A stretch of DNA of 64,000 bases, from positions 186,001 through 250,000 of the forward strand of contig NZ_JACVAA010000004.1 in NCBI RefSeq assembly GCF_014851565.1. The letters are read 5' to 3'. The notes under the pieces were generated by a model that was given only the letters and a program-made list of their open reading frames with translations, had not been told where the DNA came from and did not search any database. Position 1 is the stretch's first letter. Each line of letters opens with the position of its first letter. The translations under genes were made by a program, and so were the position numbers. Below are positions 38,097 to 47,334 of the stretch, piece after piece. Origin of the DNA: Pseudomonas sp. PDM15. Its GTDB lineage: Bacteria > Pseudomonadota > Gammaproteobacteria > Pseudomonadales > Pseudomonadaceae.

Positions 38097-38498
38097 ATGA
38101 GCGAGCTGCACCACGGCGGCTGCCATTGCGGGCAGCTGCGCTACAGCATCCGCGCGCCGCTGCGCGACATCGCCCACTGCCATTGCTCGGTGTGCCGGCG
38201 CACCAGCGGCGGCATAGTGGTCACCTGGCTGACGGTGCCCCGCGACAGCTTCCAGTGGACTTGCGGCAGCCCGGCGGCCTATGCCTCGTCGGCCAGCTGC
38301 ACGCGCTACTTCTGCGGGCGCTGCGGCTGCCAGCTGAGCCTGTTCACCGATCGCAGTCCGAACAGCCTGGACCTGACGGTCGCCAGCCTCGACCAGCCCG
38401 AACTGGCGCCGGCCGATCGGCATATCTGGGTGAAGAGCCGCCTGCCCTGGCTGCATCTGGACGAGCAGTTGCCCGAGGAGGATGAAGAACAGCTATAG
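38097..38498 (+). CDS. GFA (glutathione-dependent formaldehyde-activating) family protein
   Basis: This 133-residue zinc-binding protein has the full GFA cysteine set: GGCHCGQLRY, CHCSVCRRTSGG, and YFCGRCGCQL. The family was named after an enzyme that was thought to form S-hydroxymethylglutathione, but most members have no proven reaction. GGAGGG lies upstream of the ATG. It stands alone, divergent from the citrate transporter and convergent with the DUF4105 gene. Confidence 0.88.
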   Translation: MSELHHGGCHCGQLRYSIRAPLRDIAHCHCSVCRRTSGGIVVTWLTVPRDSFQWTCGSPAAYASSASCTRYFCGRCGCQLSLFTDRSPNSLDLTVASLDQPELAPADRHIWVKSRLPWLHLDEQLPEEDEEQL

Positions 38499-38507
38499 GC
38501 GGTCTGC

Positions 38508-40472
38508 CTACGGCAGGACCAGGCCGCCGCTGGCCTTGTGCAGCGCGCGCAGGTGCTGGCCGAGCTGTTCCAGATTGACCTCGCCGGCTTCGATCTCGGC
38601 CAACAGCTCGGGCTCCAGCAGCAGACGGACTTCGCGGTCGAGATCGTCGCTGAGCTGGCGCAGCTTCAGCTGGCGCGCGCTGCTGGCAGCTTCCAGCTGC
38701 TGCCATTCACCGGGCTGCGGCAGGCCGTAGCCGGCATCCAGCAGCTCCGCCGGGCGGCTGAGGAAGCCGCTGTTGTCGAGGATCTGCCGCAAGGTGGCAT
38801 CGGCCTCGGCGAAGCGGCGTTCGCCGGGGTTGTCGCGGGCGCCCAGATAGCGCTGCTTGAGCTGTTCCTGAGCCAGCAGCAGCTGACGACGCAGCGCGGC
38901 CTGTTCCAGCAGCAGCAGGGCGGCGCTGGCGCGCAGGTCGGCTTTGGCAAACCAGGCGCGGCGCTGTTCCGGCGGCAGGGCCAGCCAGTCTTCTACCTCC
39001 TGCTGCGGCACCGCCAGGCGCTCGCGCAGGATCACGAACATGGCCTGGTAGCGGTCGCGGAACGAGTCGAAGCGATAGCCCAGACGCAGCGCCTCGCGCG
39101 GATCGGCCAACACGCTGCGGTCGGCCAGGCCGCGCGCCTCCAGCAGATCGAGCAGGCCGTTGGGCATGATGCTGTCCAGTCCCTGCAGCTCGTTGCGCCC
39201 CGTGCCGCCGCGTAGCAGCTTGAGGGTCTCCACTGCGCAGTTGTTGGAGAGGAACCAGTAGTCGCCGTCGTAACTCCAGTGCTGTTCGGCGGCGCGCGCC
39301 ACCAACTGCTCGGTCTCTTCGCGCGTCAGGCGTAGGGGGATCGAGGACAGTCCGCGCAGTTCGACCTTGGTGTATTCCTCGATCACCTGGGCCAGCGGCA
39401 GGATGAACAGGCGCGAGGGATAGGCGCCGGTCAGGCCGTCCCAGCTGGACAGCTGCACGTCGCCGACGAAGGCGCGGTAGGACAGCACCAGGTGCTGGTC
39501 CAGATCCAGCCGGCAGGCCGGGCCGCGTGGTCGGCCAGGGGCGCATACCACCAGGCGCAGCATGCTGTGGCCCCAGCGGCTGGCCCACTGCTGGTTGGGT
39601 TCGGCGAGCAGGTAGTCGACCTCGTAGACCCGCTCGGGATCGAGCCGGCCCAGGGGCTGGCGGGCGAAGTCGCGACCGGCGTTGAGGTAGGCATAGTCGG
39701 CGGCGCACTCGGCCCGCTGTGCCGGCTGCCAGGCGAAGTGCTGGCGCAGGTAGCGCTGCAGGGTGGGGCGGCGGCAGGCGTAGGTCGGGTCGAGCAGGAA
39801 ATACTCCATGTTCACCGCGACGAACTCGCGCGGATTGCTCAGCTCATAGGGGTCGGGGCTGCGCGCCACCTGGCCGTTGTCCTGCTCGCGGGTGCCCCGC
39901 TTGCCGACCTGCTGCTGCCAGCCCGCCAGGTCGAGCAGTTGCGGGTCGTCGCTGAGGCTGAAGCGCCGCTCAGTCTGCCCGCGGCACAGGTCGCGCTGGC
40001 CGACCAGGCCGCTGCTGGCGAATTCGTTGCGGCAGCGCCATTGCTGCAGGCGTTCGCTGGCCGGCCACAGGCGGGCGCGGTCATACAGGTGGGTCAGTTC
40101 GTGCAGCACGGTGGCCAGCAGCTCGCGGCGCAGGCTGCCGTGGGCACGCCCGCTGGCGGCCTCGGCCAGGGTGGGATCGAGCAGGCGCGGCAACAGCCGG
40201 GCGTTGAGGCTGAGGGCGTCGAGGCGGGTGGTGCGGCCGTAGACGTCGTGCGGCAGGTCAGCGGACCAGCGCACTTCCACCCGGCGATCCAGGCGCTGGA
40301 CAAAGCTCGGCGGCAGCGCCGCCACGGCCTGATCCAGCAGGGCCTGGCTGGCCTGGATTTCGGCGGAGGACAGTCCCTCGTGGTCCAGGTCCAGGCGCAG
40401 CTCGGCCTGAAGGCCGGCGCTGGCGCCGGCCAGCAGCAGCGCGACCAGCCAGCGCGCGGCGCGGGGAATCAC
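38508..40472 (-). CDS. DUF4105/Lnb-type periplasmic protein with an HExxH motif
   Basis: This 654-residue exported protein has a signal peptide (about 1-23). The first third contains VLHELTHLYDR at about 122-132, an HExxH zinc-protease-like signature. The middle has EPNQQWASRWGHSMLRLVV and FLSNNCAVETLKLL, the conserved His and Cys segments of the DUF4105/Lnb-type N-acyltransferase domain. The last 150 residues are helical. It therefore appears to combine two catalytic-looking modules; actual activity is unknown. The start is a GTG at 40472, which overlaps the stop of the upstream DUF2388 gene by four bases (GTGA). Confidence 0.75.
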   Translation of the reverse strand: MIPRAARWLVALLLAGASAGLQAELRLDLDHEGLSSAEIQASQALLDQAVAALPPSFVQRLDRRVEVRWSADLPHDVYGRTTRLDALSLNARLLPRLLDPTLAEAASGRAHGSLRRELLATVLHELTHLYDRARLWPASERLQQWRCRNEFASSGLVGQRDLCRGQTERRFSLSDDPQLLDLAGWQQQVGKRGTREQDNGQVARSPDPYELSNPREFVAVNMEYFLLDPTYACRRPTLQRYLRQHFAWQPAQRAECAADYAYLNAGRDFARQPLGRLDPERVYEVDYLLAEPNQQWASRWGHSMLRLVVCAPGRPRGPACRLDLDQHLVLSYRAFVGDVQLSSWDGLTGAYPSRLFILPLAQVIEEYTKVELRGLSSIPLRLTREETEQLVARAAEQHWSYDGDYWFLSNNCAVETLKLLRGGTGRNELQGLDSIMPNGLLDLLEARGLADRSVLADPREALRLGYRFDSFRDRYQAMFVILRERLAVPQQEVEDWLALPPEQRRAWFAKADLRASAALLLLEQAALRRQLLLAQEQLKQRYLGARDNPGERRFAEADATLRQILDNSGFLSRPAELLDAGYGLPQPGEWQQLEAASSARQLKLRQLSDDLDREVRLLLEPELLAEIEAGEVNLEQLGQHLRALHKASGGLVLP

Positions 40473-40789
40473 AGGGCGAGAATGGCTTCGGCAAGCACCT
40501 GGTCATCGGCCTGGCGAGCTTCCGGCAGGCGCTCGCGCAGGGTGGCGAAGGCCGCTTCCAGCTGCACGCCACGGATCTCGCCCTGGCTGGCGACGAAGCT
40601 GGCGGCATCATCACGGGCGGCGCGGACGACCTTCATGTCGCGCACCGAGGTGGTGGTGTCGGAGGTGAAGTCGAAGCTGCGATCCAGCGCGCGGACGATG
40701 ATGTTGCTGGTGGCTACCAGAGTCTGCGCCTGGGCGCTGGCACCAAGGCAGAGGGTGGTGGCGAGAAGGATAGGGAATAGGCGGCGCAT
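40469..40789 (-). CDS. DUF2388 family exported protein
   Basis: This 106-residue protein has a clear signal peptide ending ASAQAQ, then TLVATSNIIVRALDRSFDFTSDTTTSVRD and ARDDAASFVASQGEIRGVQLEAAF, which is the DUF2388 pattern common in pseudomonads and often found in tandem copies. Function is unknown. The ATG at 40789 begins the signal peptide. Its stop overlaps the start of the DUF4105 gene, so the two are co-expressed and may work in the same compartment. Confidence 0.8.
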   Translation of the reverse strand: MRRLFPILLATTLCLGASAQAQTLVATSNIIVRALDRSFDFTSDTTTSVRDMKVVRAARDDAASFVASQGEIRGVQLEAAFATLRERLPEARQADDQVLAEAILAL

Positions 40790-41332
40790 GGCGGCTCCAG
40801 GCAAGCGGAACGGATGGGATTGCTTATTGGACGAAATTCGGCGGCGCCAGTTCAAGCCCGCATGGCCCGGAGCGCGAGGCCGATCACGTGGTTACCGGCT
40901 GAGAATAGCTTGGGGCAGTCGCAGGTCGCTGCCCCATGAATACACAGCTGGCGTCGTTGGCCGACCATGGCTGCACCGATCGCACCAGTGTGACCACGAA
41001 ACTGGTGATATGGGCCTCAGTGGTCAATAGCGTGGAGGTGAGGAGCATCAGGAGGGCAGTTTGCATTGAGTGGCTTTAGTACGAAGCACGGCTAATAGCC
41101 GAGCGCTCCGGTGGTCGTGGCTCATTTGCGATTGTGGTGTGCGCTGGAGAGCAGTCCCGACGCCAACGGCGCACACATCCCTTGTTGGATGGGATAACCA
41201 ACCTTAAACTCGGGGCCGATGCTGCAGAAGAACAATTCGCCTGCCCGGCAAAAACTGGCGCTGAACCAGAACTGGAACTGCTCCTAACATTCACGCTGCT
41301 TGTGTCTTGTACAAGCTCGATATCGCAGTCAC
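40790..41332. other. Intergenic region upstream of the CPA cluster
   Basis: This 543-base stretch holds no gene that I can support. It contains a hairpin at 40912-40935 (GGGGCAG and CTGCCCC, ten-base loop) and short reading frames without good ribosome-binding sites. Base composition shifts towards A/T in its second half, ahead of the first glycosyltransferase. The promoter of the CPA cluster probably lies here but I cannot place it. Confidence 0.5.
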
Positions 41333-42823
41333 ATGATAATTCTCGTCAGTTCAAAAATCACGCACAAGAACATCCAAGCCTCTCTAGGCAAACCTGAATA
41401 TAGTTACTTCTTCTTGATGAAGGATTTCTTGCCCGTGCTGGAACGCATTGGGACAGTCATTCAGATCCAAGGTTTGGAAGAAGTAGACGCGCTGCACGCT
41501 GATTTCTTGGCTCAAGGCGAGCAGGTGGTGCACCTAAGTGTCAGCCCTCCGCACCAAACTCCATTGAATATTTCCTGCCCAACGGTTTGCCTTTTTGCTT
41601 GGGAGTTTGACAGCCTTCCGACTTTGGCATGGGACGCGGATCAGCATAACGATTGGCGCTATGTCTTTTCCAAGATACAGGGAGCGATCTGCACCAGCTG
41701 CGAAACTGCTCAGCTCGTTAGCGCGGCGGCTCAAGATGGTTTTCCGGTTATTTCCTTGCCGGCCCCGATTTGGGATCGCTATGCGCACCTGGGATCAAAT
41801 GAAGGTTGGCCTGCTCTATTGGTAGCGCGGAGCTTCGAGTTCTCCGGCATTGTGATTGATAGTCCGCTCCTTGGGCTTTCAGCGGATGGACTGGTACGAA
41901 AGCCTGAGTCAGATATGGCTGAAATACAGCAGCCCCTATCAGATGCACCTGTTGTATCTTCCCCAGTGTTGGCAATGAATCTGAAAAGTGCCTGGCAGCT
42001 CAGCTGCGCTTTAGCGAGCGGATGGTGGCGAGAGATTCGTCATATAGATAAAGCAATTGCCCCGGCGAGTGCAACACAAGTGGACGCTGAGGCATTGCAG
42101 GCGACAATGGTTTCGCAGGAGATTGTCTACGAGCCGCAACATATTAGCGTTCGCGGAGTGGTCTACTGTACCGTTCTGAACCCTGCAGATGGCCGCAAGA
42201 ACTGGGTAGATATTGTGACCGCGTTCTGTTGGGCGTTCAAGCGCACTGAAGATGCGACTCTGATTATCAAGATGACTCACCACGATCTTGAATATTATCG
42301 CATTGTTCTTATAACTCTGCTCTCACGCTTGGCGCCCTTCAAATGCCGAGTACTGGTACTGCACGGGTTTCTGGAGGATGTGCAGTACCAAGCGCTAATC
42401 GACGTTAGTACGTACTACGTCAATGCATCGACGGGCGAAGGACTATGCCTGCCGTTGATGGAGTTTTTGGCGAGCGGAAAACCTGCAATTGCGCCGGCGC
42501 ATACAGCCATGGCGGATTATCTGAATAGTCAGTTGGCTTTTGTTCTACGAACCAGTTTGGAGCCCGCTTGCTGGCCTCATGATCCTACGGGCATGTTGTT
42601 CACTCATAAACATCGTTTGGACTGGCAGTCTCTGATGGAGGCCTTCCGTGACAGTTACGACGTGGCGCTCAGCAAGCCGAATCACTATCAGTGCATGTCA
42701 CGCGCAGCATATAGTCACATGCGGGATTTCGCTTCGATCTCCCGGGTGGCGGGGCCGCTTGAGAGCTTTCTGAGCGATGTTGCCGCCCGCCATAGCGCTG
42801 CCCAGCAGGGGGTGCCTCTATGA
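41333..42823 (+). CDS. Glycosyltransferase of the CPA locus (first of two paralogues)
   Basis: This 496-residue protein has a GT-B-like C-terminal half: RGVVYCTVLNPADGRKNWVDIVTAFCWAF, then VLHGFLEDVQYQALIDVSTYYVNASTGEGLCLPLMEFLASGKPAIAP, which is the nucleotide-sugar-binding pattern. The N-terminal half shows KPEYSYFFLMKDFLPVLE and PTVCLFAWEFDSLP, shared with the next gene. Between the halves lies a variable linker (about 185-275). It corresponds in position to the PA5455/PA5456 genes upstream of rmd in P. aeruginosa, which have been tied to CPA synthesis. The gene is visibly more A/T-rich than the genome around it. It overlaps the next gene by four bases (ATGA). Confidence 0.75.
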   Translation: MIILVSSKITHKNIQASLGKPEYSYFFLMKDFLPVLERIGTVIQIQGLEEVDALHADFLAQGEQVVHLSVSPPHQTPLNISCPTVCLFAWEFDSLPTLAWDADQHNDWRYVFSKIQGAICTSCETAQLVSAAAQDGFPVISLPAPIWDRYAHLGSNEGWPALLVARSFEFSGIVIDSPLLGLSADGLVRKPESDMAEIQQPLSDAPVVSSPVLAMNLKSAWQLSCALASGWWREIRHIDKAIAPASATQVDAEALQATMVSQEIVYEPQHISVRGVVYCTVLNPADGRKNWVDIVTAFCWAFKRTEDATLIIKMTHHDLEYYRIVLITLLSRLAPFKCRVLVLHGFLEDVQYQALIDVSTYYVNASTGEGLCLPLMEFLASGKPAIAPAHTAMADYLNSQLAFVLRTSLEPACWPHDPTGMLFTHKHRLDWQSLMEAFRDSYDVALSKPNHYQCMSRAAYSHMRDFASISRVAGPLESFLSDVAARHSAAQQGVPL

Positions 42824-44391
42824 AGTTCCTAGTGTACTCAGAGGTGACGGCTGCAACTATTTCCAGCAATTTGGGTTTGCCTGAATATAGTTATTACTTT
42901 GTTTTGCGGGATTTTCTACCGATACTTCGGGAGCTAGGTGAAGTTATTGTCGTGGACGACCCGCATAGTGAGGTGGATGCATATTATGCATCGGCTCAGG
43001 AGGATGGTGAACAATGTGTGTTTCTCTCCTTCTCCCCGCCCCATAAGACCCCCGTGGGTTTACGCTGTCCAACCTTGCCGGTATTTGCATGGGAGTTTGA
43101 CACGGTTCCAACGGAGCATTGGCTGGATGAAGTCAACCAGGATTGGCGCAACGTCTTACGTGCTTGTGGGGCAGGGATAACTCACTCGGAACTTACAGTT
43201 CAGGCGGTAAAGCGGGTGTTGGGTGATGATTTCCCTATTCTTTCTGTTCCCTCCCCGGTTTGGGATAAATTTTCCACACTGCGCGATAATTCTTCGCACT
43301 TCCCAGGCAATTTCTTAATTCGAATATCTTCCGGCATAGTGCTGGATACTCATGATGTTGCCCTTGAGCCATATATGCCTGGGTTGGACGCAGTGGCCAA
43401 GGCTGTCGCAAATGCTCGTGCGCCATTTAAGGCGGAAACCGACTCGGTGGAAAAGGCCCCCCTCGCTGAGTCAGCTCCCGTAGAGAGTTCTCTCAGAATC
43501 ACGCGGCGCTATCTGGGTGCATGGTATTTGCAGGTGCTTCGTGGCTTGCTTCCTTGGCTGCCAGGCCGTCGGCGGAAAATAACAACGGTCGTAAGCTCCG
43601 CCACGCTAATCACTGTTGAGTTGGAAAGCGAGCAGGAAAGTCAGCACTTGGAACCGCGAAATCAAGTGGAGCCATATTCTCTGCCGAAGCAAGGCGTAAA
43701 ACCATCTGCGACGGAATGGGTGCCGGCTCCTTGTCACTTCGAACTAACCGGAGTGGTCTTTACCACACTATTCAATCCCTATGATGGCCGCAAGAACTGG
43801 GTTGATATGCTGACTGCGTTTTGTGCCGCATTCAGAGAAAATCCTGATGCCACCTTGGTATTCAAACTTGGACATCGTGAATATCAGGCGGCACTCAACG
43901 GAATGCTCATGTGCATTGCCAGGCTGCCAAAGTTCGAATGTCGTGTCCTCTTGGTACATGGCTATCTTGAAAAGGCGGAGTTTGACAATCTGATCGCTGC
44001 CAGCACATTTGTCGTCAACGCCTCTCATGGCGAGGGGCAGTGCCTTCCGCTAATGGAGCTGATGTCATGCGGTAAGCCAGCTATTGCTCCCCGCAATTCG
44101 GCGATGCTGGACTACATCGATGACGAAGTCGCATTTGTCGTCGATAGCTGGCTGGACGCCACGGCCTGGCCTCATGATCCGCGACTGGCTTACAGAACTT
44201 GTCGCCACCAGATCAACTGGAGTTCTTTGGTCGATCAATATCAGGCTGCATATCGCTGCTTTAAGGACAACCCAGAGCGATATCAGGAGATGTCGGCTGC
44301 GGCTGTTCGGCGTATGCGCGACCATTGTTCACAGGCCGTCGCCAAGACGCGCCTTCAGCAATTCCTGAATATTGAAGATGTGAGTTCATGA
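42820..44391 (+). CDS. Glycosyltransferase of the CPA locus (second of two paralogues)
   Basis: This 523-residue paralogue of the preceding protein shares its layout: LPEYSYYFVLRDFLPILRELGEV and PVFAWEFDTVPTEHW at the N-terminus and VFTTLFNPYDGRKNWVDMLTAFCAAFRE plus NASHGEGQCLPLMELMSCGKPAIAP in the C-terminal GT-B half. A long linker (about 195-305) contains a hydrophobic/basic patch YLGAWYLQVLRGLLPWLPGRRRK that might touch the membrane. The gene is A/T-richer than its surroundings. It starts and ends with ATGA overlaps, so the neighbouring glycosyltransferase, this gene and the methyltransferase are translated as one chain. Confidence 0.75.
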   Translation: MKFLVYSEVTAATISSNLGLPEYSYYFVLRDFLPILRELGEVIVVDDPHSEVDAYYASAQEDGEQCVFLSFSPPHKTPVGLRCPTLPVFAWEFDTVPTEHWLDEVNQDWRNVLRACGAGITHSELTVQAVKRVLGDDFPILSVPSPVWDKFSTLRDNSSHFPGNFLIRISSGIVLDTHDVALEPYMPGLDAVAKAVANARAPFKAETDSVEKAPLAESAPVESSLRITRRYLGAWYLQVLRGLLPWLPGRRRKITTVVSSATLITVELESEQESQHLEPRNQVEPYSLPKQGVKPSATEWVPAPCHFELTGVVFTTLFNPYDGRKNWVDMLTAFCAAFRENPDATLVFKLGHREYQAALNGMLMCIARLPKFECRVLLVHGYLEKAEFDNLIAASTFVVNASHGEGQCLPLMELMSCGKPAIAPRNSAMLDYIDDEVAFVVDSWLDATAWPHDPRLAYRTCRHQINWSSLVDQYQAAYRCFKDNPERYQEMSAAAVRRMRDHCSQAVAKTRLQQFLNIEDVSS

Positions 44392-45269
44392 ACCAATTCG
44401 AGCTATTCCGCCGCCTAGCCGGTTTGCAGGGCGACCCTCGGGACGATGAGACGATCTGGCGCGAGGCCAAGCAGGCCCCAGGCTTTGTCGACTCGCGAAA
44501 CTGCGGTTTGATCGATGCGGTGCAGAGTGGCTGGTACCAGAGCCAGAGTGACGAGTTGTTCAAGGGCTTTCCCGTCGGCGCGGAAGACTCGGTGCTCGAT
44601 GTCGGTTGCGGTGCGGGAGGCGCGACTCTGTTCTGCGCCAACCGCGGCGCTGCAGTTACCTTCACTGACGTTGTGGCCGAGAAGATCGAGTCGCTGCGCC
44701 AGCGGGTAGCGCGCACGCCGGCGCGCCACTCGGAGGGTTTGGTGGTCGACAGCACCCGACTTCCGCTGGCGGATGCCTGCATGACGCGGGTCATCTCCAT
44801 GGAGGTGTTGGAGCATGTGGACGATCCCCAGGCCTTCATGTGCGAACTGGCCCGAGTGGGCCAGTCCGGGGCGCTGTACCTGCTTGCCGTGCCGGATCCT
44901 GTGGGAGAGCAGATGCAGCGGGGATTCGCTCCTGACTCCTATTTTCAGTCGCCGAATCATATCCATATCTTCGAGCGCGAGCAGTTCGGCCAGCTGGTCC
45001 TGAATGCAGGGCTGGAGATAGTCGAGCGCTCGTCTTTCGGCTTCTTCTGGACCGTGTGGATGTTTATGTACTGGGTTCTCGCCAAGCATGCCGGGGCTGA
45101 GCTCGAGGGGGCCTCGCACGACATCGTGCAGCCGCCTTATCCGCCGCTGTTGAACGATTGGGCCAAGCTCTGGCAAAACCTGATCCAGATGCCGGAGGCG
45201 GCCCCCATGAAACAGGCGCTGGATCAACTGCTGCCCAAGAGCCAAGTGATCATTGCACGTAAGCCCTGA
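44388..45269 (+). CDS. SAM-dependent methyltransferase (first of three paralogues)
   Basis: This 293-residue class I methyltransferase has the SAM-binding motif VLDVGCGAGG, an acidic second strand end TFTDVVAEK, and the SMEVLEHVDDPQAFM stretch seen in sugar methyltransferases. The end LPKSQVIIARKP is shared with the two methyltransferases at 46458 and 47335. In this context it probably methylates a sugar of the CPA or a relative; the acceptor is unknown. The ATG overlaps the previous stop by four bases. Base composition is again GC-rich from here on. Confidence 0.82.
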   Translation: MNQFELFRRLAGLQGDPRDDETIWREAKQAPGFVDSRNCGLIDAVQSGWYQSQSDELFKGFPVGAEDSVLDVGCGAGGATLFCANRGAAVTFTDVVAEKIESLRQRVARTPARHSEGLVVDSTRLPLADACMTRVISMEVLEHVDDPQAFMCELARVGQSGALYLLAVPDPVGEQMQRGFAPDSYFQSPNHIHIFEREQFGQLVLNAGLEIVERSSFGFFWTVWMFMYWVLAKHAGAELEGASHDIVQPPYPPLLNDWAKLWQNLIQMPEAAPMKQALDQLLPKSQVIIARKP

Positions 45270-45273
45270 GTCC

Positions 45274-46449
45274 ATGCGCGCCACTAACCGAATCAGCGAC
45301 ATTGAGGTGCTGCGAGCCGTAGCGGTGCTGTTCGTGGTCTTCCAGCATCTGCGCAACCTCTTCCCCTGGCAGATACCTGGCCTCAATGAGCTCTACGGGG
45401 TGGCGGGCGGCATGTTCGGCGTCGACCTGTTCTTCGCGGTCTCCGGTTTCGTCATCGCCAGGGATCTGATACCCCGCCTGCTGGCGGCGGGCAGCTTGCC
45501 GGAGAAGGGCAGGGTCATGGCCGCTTTCTGGTTGCGGCGAGTCTGGCGCTTGTGGCCGGCTGCATGGCTGTGGCTGGCGCTGATACTGCTGGCAGTGGTG
45601 TTCCTGAACGAGAGCGGCGCCTTCGGCACGCTGGCCGCCAATCTGGATGCGACCGTTGCCGGCGTCTTCAACTTCGCCAACATCAGGTTCGCCCAGACCT
45701 TCATGCGCAGCGAGTACGGGGCCAGCTTCGTCTACTGGAGCTTGTCGCTGGAGGAGCAGTTCTACTTGCTGTTCCCGTTGCTGATCTTGCTCTTTCGCAA
45801 GCATCTCGCCTGGTTGCTCCTGGCCGTTGCGCTGCTGCAGATAGTCACGCCCAGACAGCACCCTTACCTGATGATGTTTCGTACGGATGCCCTGGCGCTG
45901 GGCATCTTGCTGGCTATCTGGAGCCAGCGTGCCTCCTGGCAGCTCGCGGCAAAATACCTGGCCCTGCTCGGACGACGTGCATGTCAGCTGATATTCCTGA
46001 TCAGCGTGGCCGGTATGGCGGTGCTTAGCACGCCGGGTTCGCCGAGCCGATACGCCGTCGGCATCATCGCCATTCTTTCTGCCCTGCTAGTGCTCATCGC
46101 CGCGCATGACCGCGATCTGCTACTGCGGCCGGGACGGTCGAAGAGCCTGTTGATGTGGATCGGTGAGCGCTCCTACGCCCTGTACCTCATCCACGTTCCG
46201 GCGTTCTTTCTGGTTCGTGAGCTCTTCCATCGCATGGATCCTGGGCAGCCCTTTTCCGCCGGGCTGGCCACTGCCTATGGGGTCAGCGCCTTGCTGGTCT
46301 TGCTGGTCGTCACCGAGCTGAACTTCCGCCTGGTCGAGATGCCCCTGCGGCGTTATGGTGCGGGCTTGTCGCAGCGACTGCTTTCCTCCAACCACAGCTC
46401 GGACGGCAACCCGATTATCATGCCGCCCGCAACTCGCCATCCTGGATAA
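45274..46449 (+). CDS. Acyltransferase family 3 membrane protein (OafA/YrhL-like)
   Basis: This 391-residue protein has about ten membrane segments and the acyltransferase-3 signatures: the catalytic R-X10-H (LRAVAVLFVVFQH) in the first helix, and SLSLEEQFYLLFPLLI in the middle. Such enzymes O-acetylate or otherwise acylate extracytoplasmic or lipid-linked sugars. It lies between methyltransferases in the CPA locus, so it is likely to acylate the CPA or its cap. I chose the ATG at 45274, four bases after the preceding stop, over a TTG at 45253 inside that gene. It matches in position the acyltransferase gene of the P. aeruginosa cluster. Confidence 0.85.
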   Translation: MRATNRISDIEVLRAVAVLFVVFQHLRNLFPWQIPGLNELYGVAGGMFGVDLFFAVSGFVIARDLIPRLLAAGSLPEKGRVMAAFWLRRVWRLWPAAWLWLALILLAVVFLNESGAFGTLAANLDATVAGVFNFANIRFAQTFMRSEYGASFVYWSLSLEEQFYLLFPLLILLFRKHLAWLLLAVALLQIVTPRQHPYLMMFRTDALALGILLAIWSQRASWQLAAKYLALLGRRACQLIFLISVAGMAVLSTPGSPSRYAVGIIAILSALLVLIAAHDRDLLLRPGRSKSLLMWIGERSYALYLIHVPAFFLVRELFHRMDPGQPFSAGLATAYGVSALLVLLVVTELNFRLVEMPLRRYGAGLSQRLLSSNHSSDGNPIIMPPATRHPG

Positions 46450-46457
46450 GTCTCTAC

Positions 46458-47285
46458 ATGCTGGACGCCATCAAACGCCTACTATCCGGTCCTGTGCCTG
46501 CGCAGCCTTCCAGTGCCATATCGGTTGCGCCCGCTGCGCCGGTTCTGCCGCCCGATCGCACCGAGGCCTATCTCAGCGGTTGGTTCCGTCGTGACAGCGG
46601 AGAGCTGTTCGAAGGCTTCCCCGTGAATGCCGAGGACACCGTGCTCGATATCGGCTGCGGCGACGGTCCCTTTGCCCGCTTCTGTGCCGAGCGTGGCGCA
46701 GAGGTGATATTCGCGGACATAGATCCGGCCAAGGTGGCGGCGGTGCAGGCGCTGCTTCAGGACTCCCCGGCACGCGGCGTCGTGCCGCTGGTGACCGATG
46801 CCAATCCGATACCGTTGCCGGATGGGCGCGCCAACAAGATAGTGGCCATGGAAGTTCTGGAGCACGTTGCGGACCCTGCGCAGTTCATGCGAGAACTGGT
46901 ACGTGTTGCCCGTCCGGGAGCGCAGTTCCTGCTCACGGTGCCGGCCCCACTGGGCGAGAGCGTGCAACAGAAGCTGGCGCCGGCCTCCTATTTCGAGCAT
47001 CCCAACCACATTCGCATCTTCAGCGCTGAGGCCTTTGAGCAACTGGTGCTGGACGCCGGTCTGATCATCGAGCGGCAGACCAGCTACGGCTTCTACTGGA
47101 GCATCTGGTGGTGCTTGTTCTGGGCTTGTAAGCAGGATCTTTCGCCGCCCTGGCATCCGTTGCTGGAGAGCTGGAGCCAGACCTGGAGTCAGCTGCTGGC
47201 CCTTCCGGATGGCCCGAGAATCAAGCAGGCCCTGGATCAGACCATGCCCAAGAGCCAGGCGATTATCGCGCGCAAGCCTCTGTAA
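46458..47285 (+). CDS. SAM-dependent methyltransferase (second of three paralogues)
   Basis: This 275-residue class I methyltransferase has VLDIGCGDGPF, an acidic FADIDPAKV, and AMEVLEHVADPAQFM. It is closely related to the product of 47335 along the whole length (YGFYWSIWW...LSPPWHPLLE, PKSQAIIARKP) and less so to that of 44388. A Pro/Ala-rich N-terminal stretch (residues 13-32) precedes the domain. It begins nine bases after the acyltransferase stop and is probably part of the same transcript. The acceptor sugar is unknown. Confidence 0.82.
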   Translation: MLDAIKRLLSGPVPAQPSSAISVAPAAPVLPPDRTEAYLSGWFRRDSGELFEGFPVNAEDTVLDIGCGDGPFARFCAERGAEVIFADIDPAKVAAVQALLQDSPARGVVPLVTDANPIPLPDGRANKIVAMEVLEHVADPAQFMRELVRVARPGAQFLLTVPAPLGESVQQKLAPASYFEHPNHIRIFSAEAFEQLVLDAGLIIERQTSYGFYWSIWWCLFWACKQDLSPPWHPLLESWSQTWSQLLALPDGPRIKQALDQTMPKSQAIIARKPL

Positions 47286-47334
47286 GTAGCCAATCAAGAG
47301 AAACGGAAAGCCACATGCTGGCGGGGAACGCACC

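Noticed and set aside
40884..41066. A 60-codon minus-strand frame in the gap before the CPA cluster
   Set aside because: It has no ribosome-binding site, no recognisable family and no homologue in the context.
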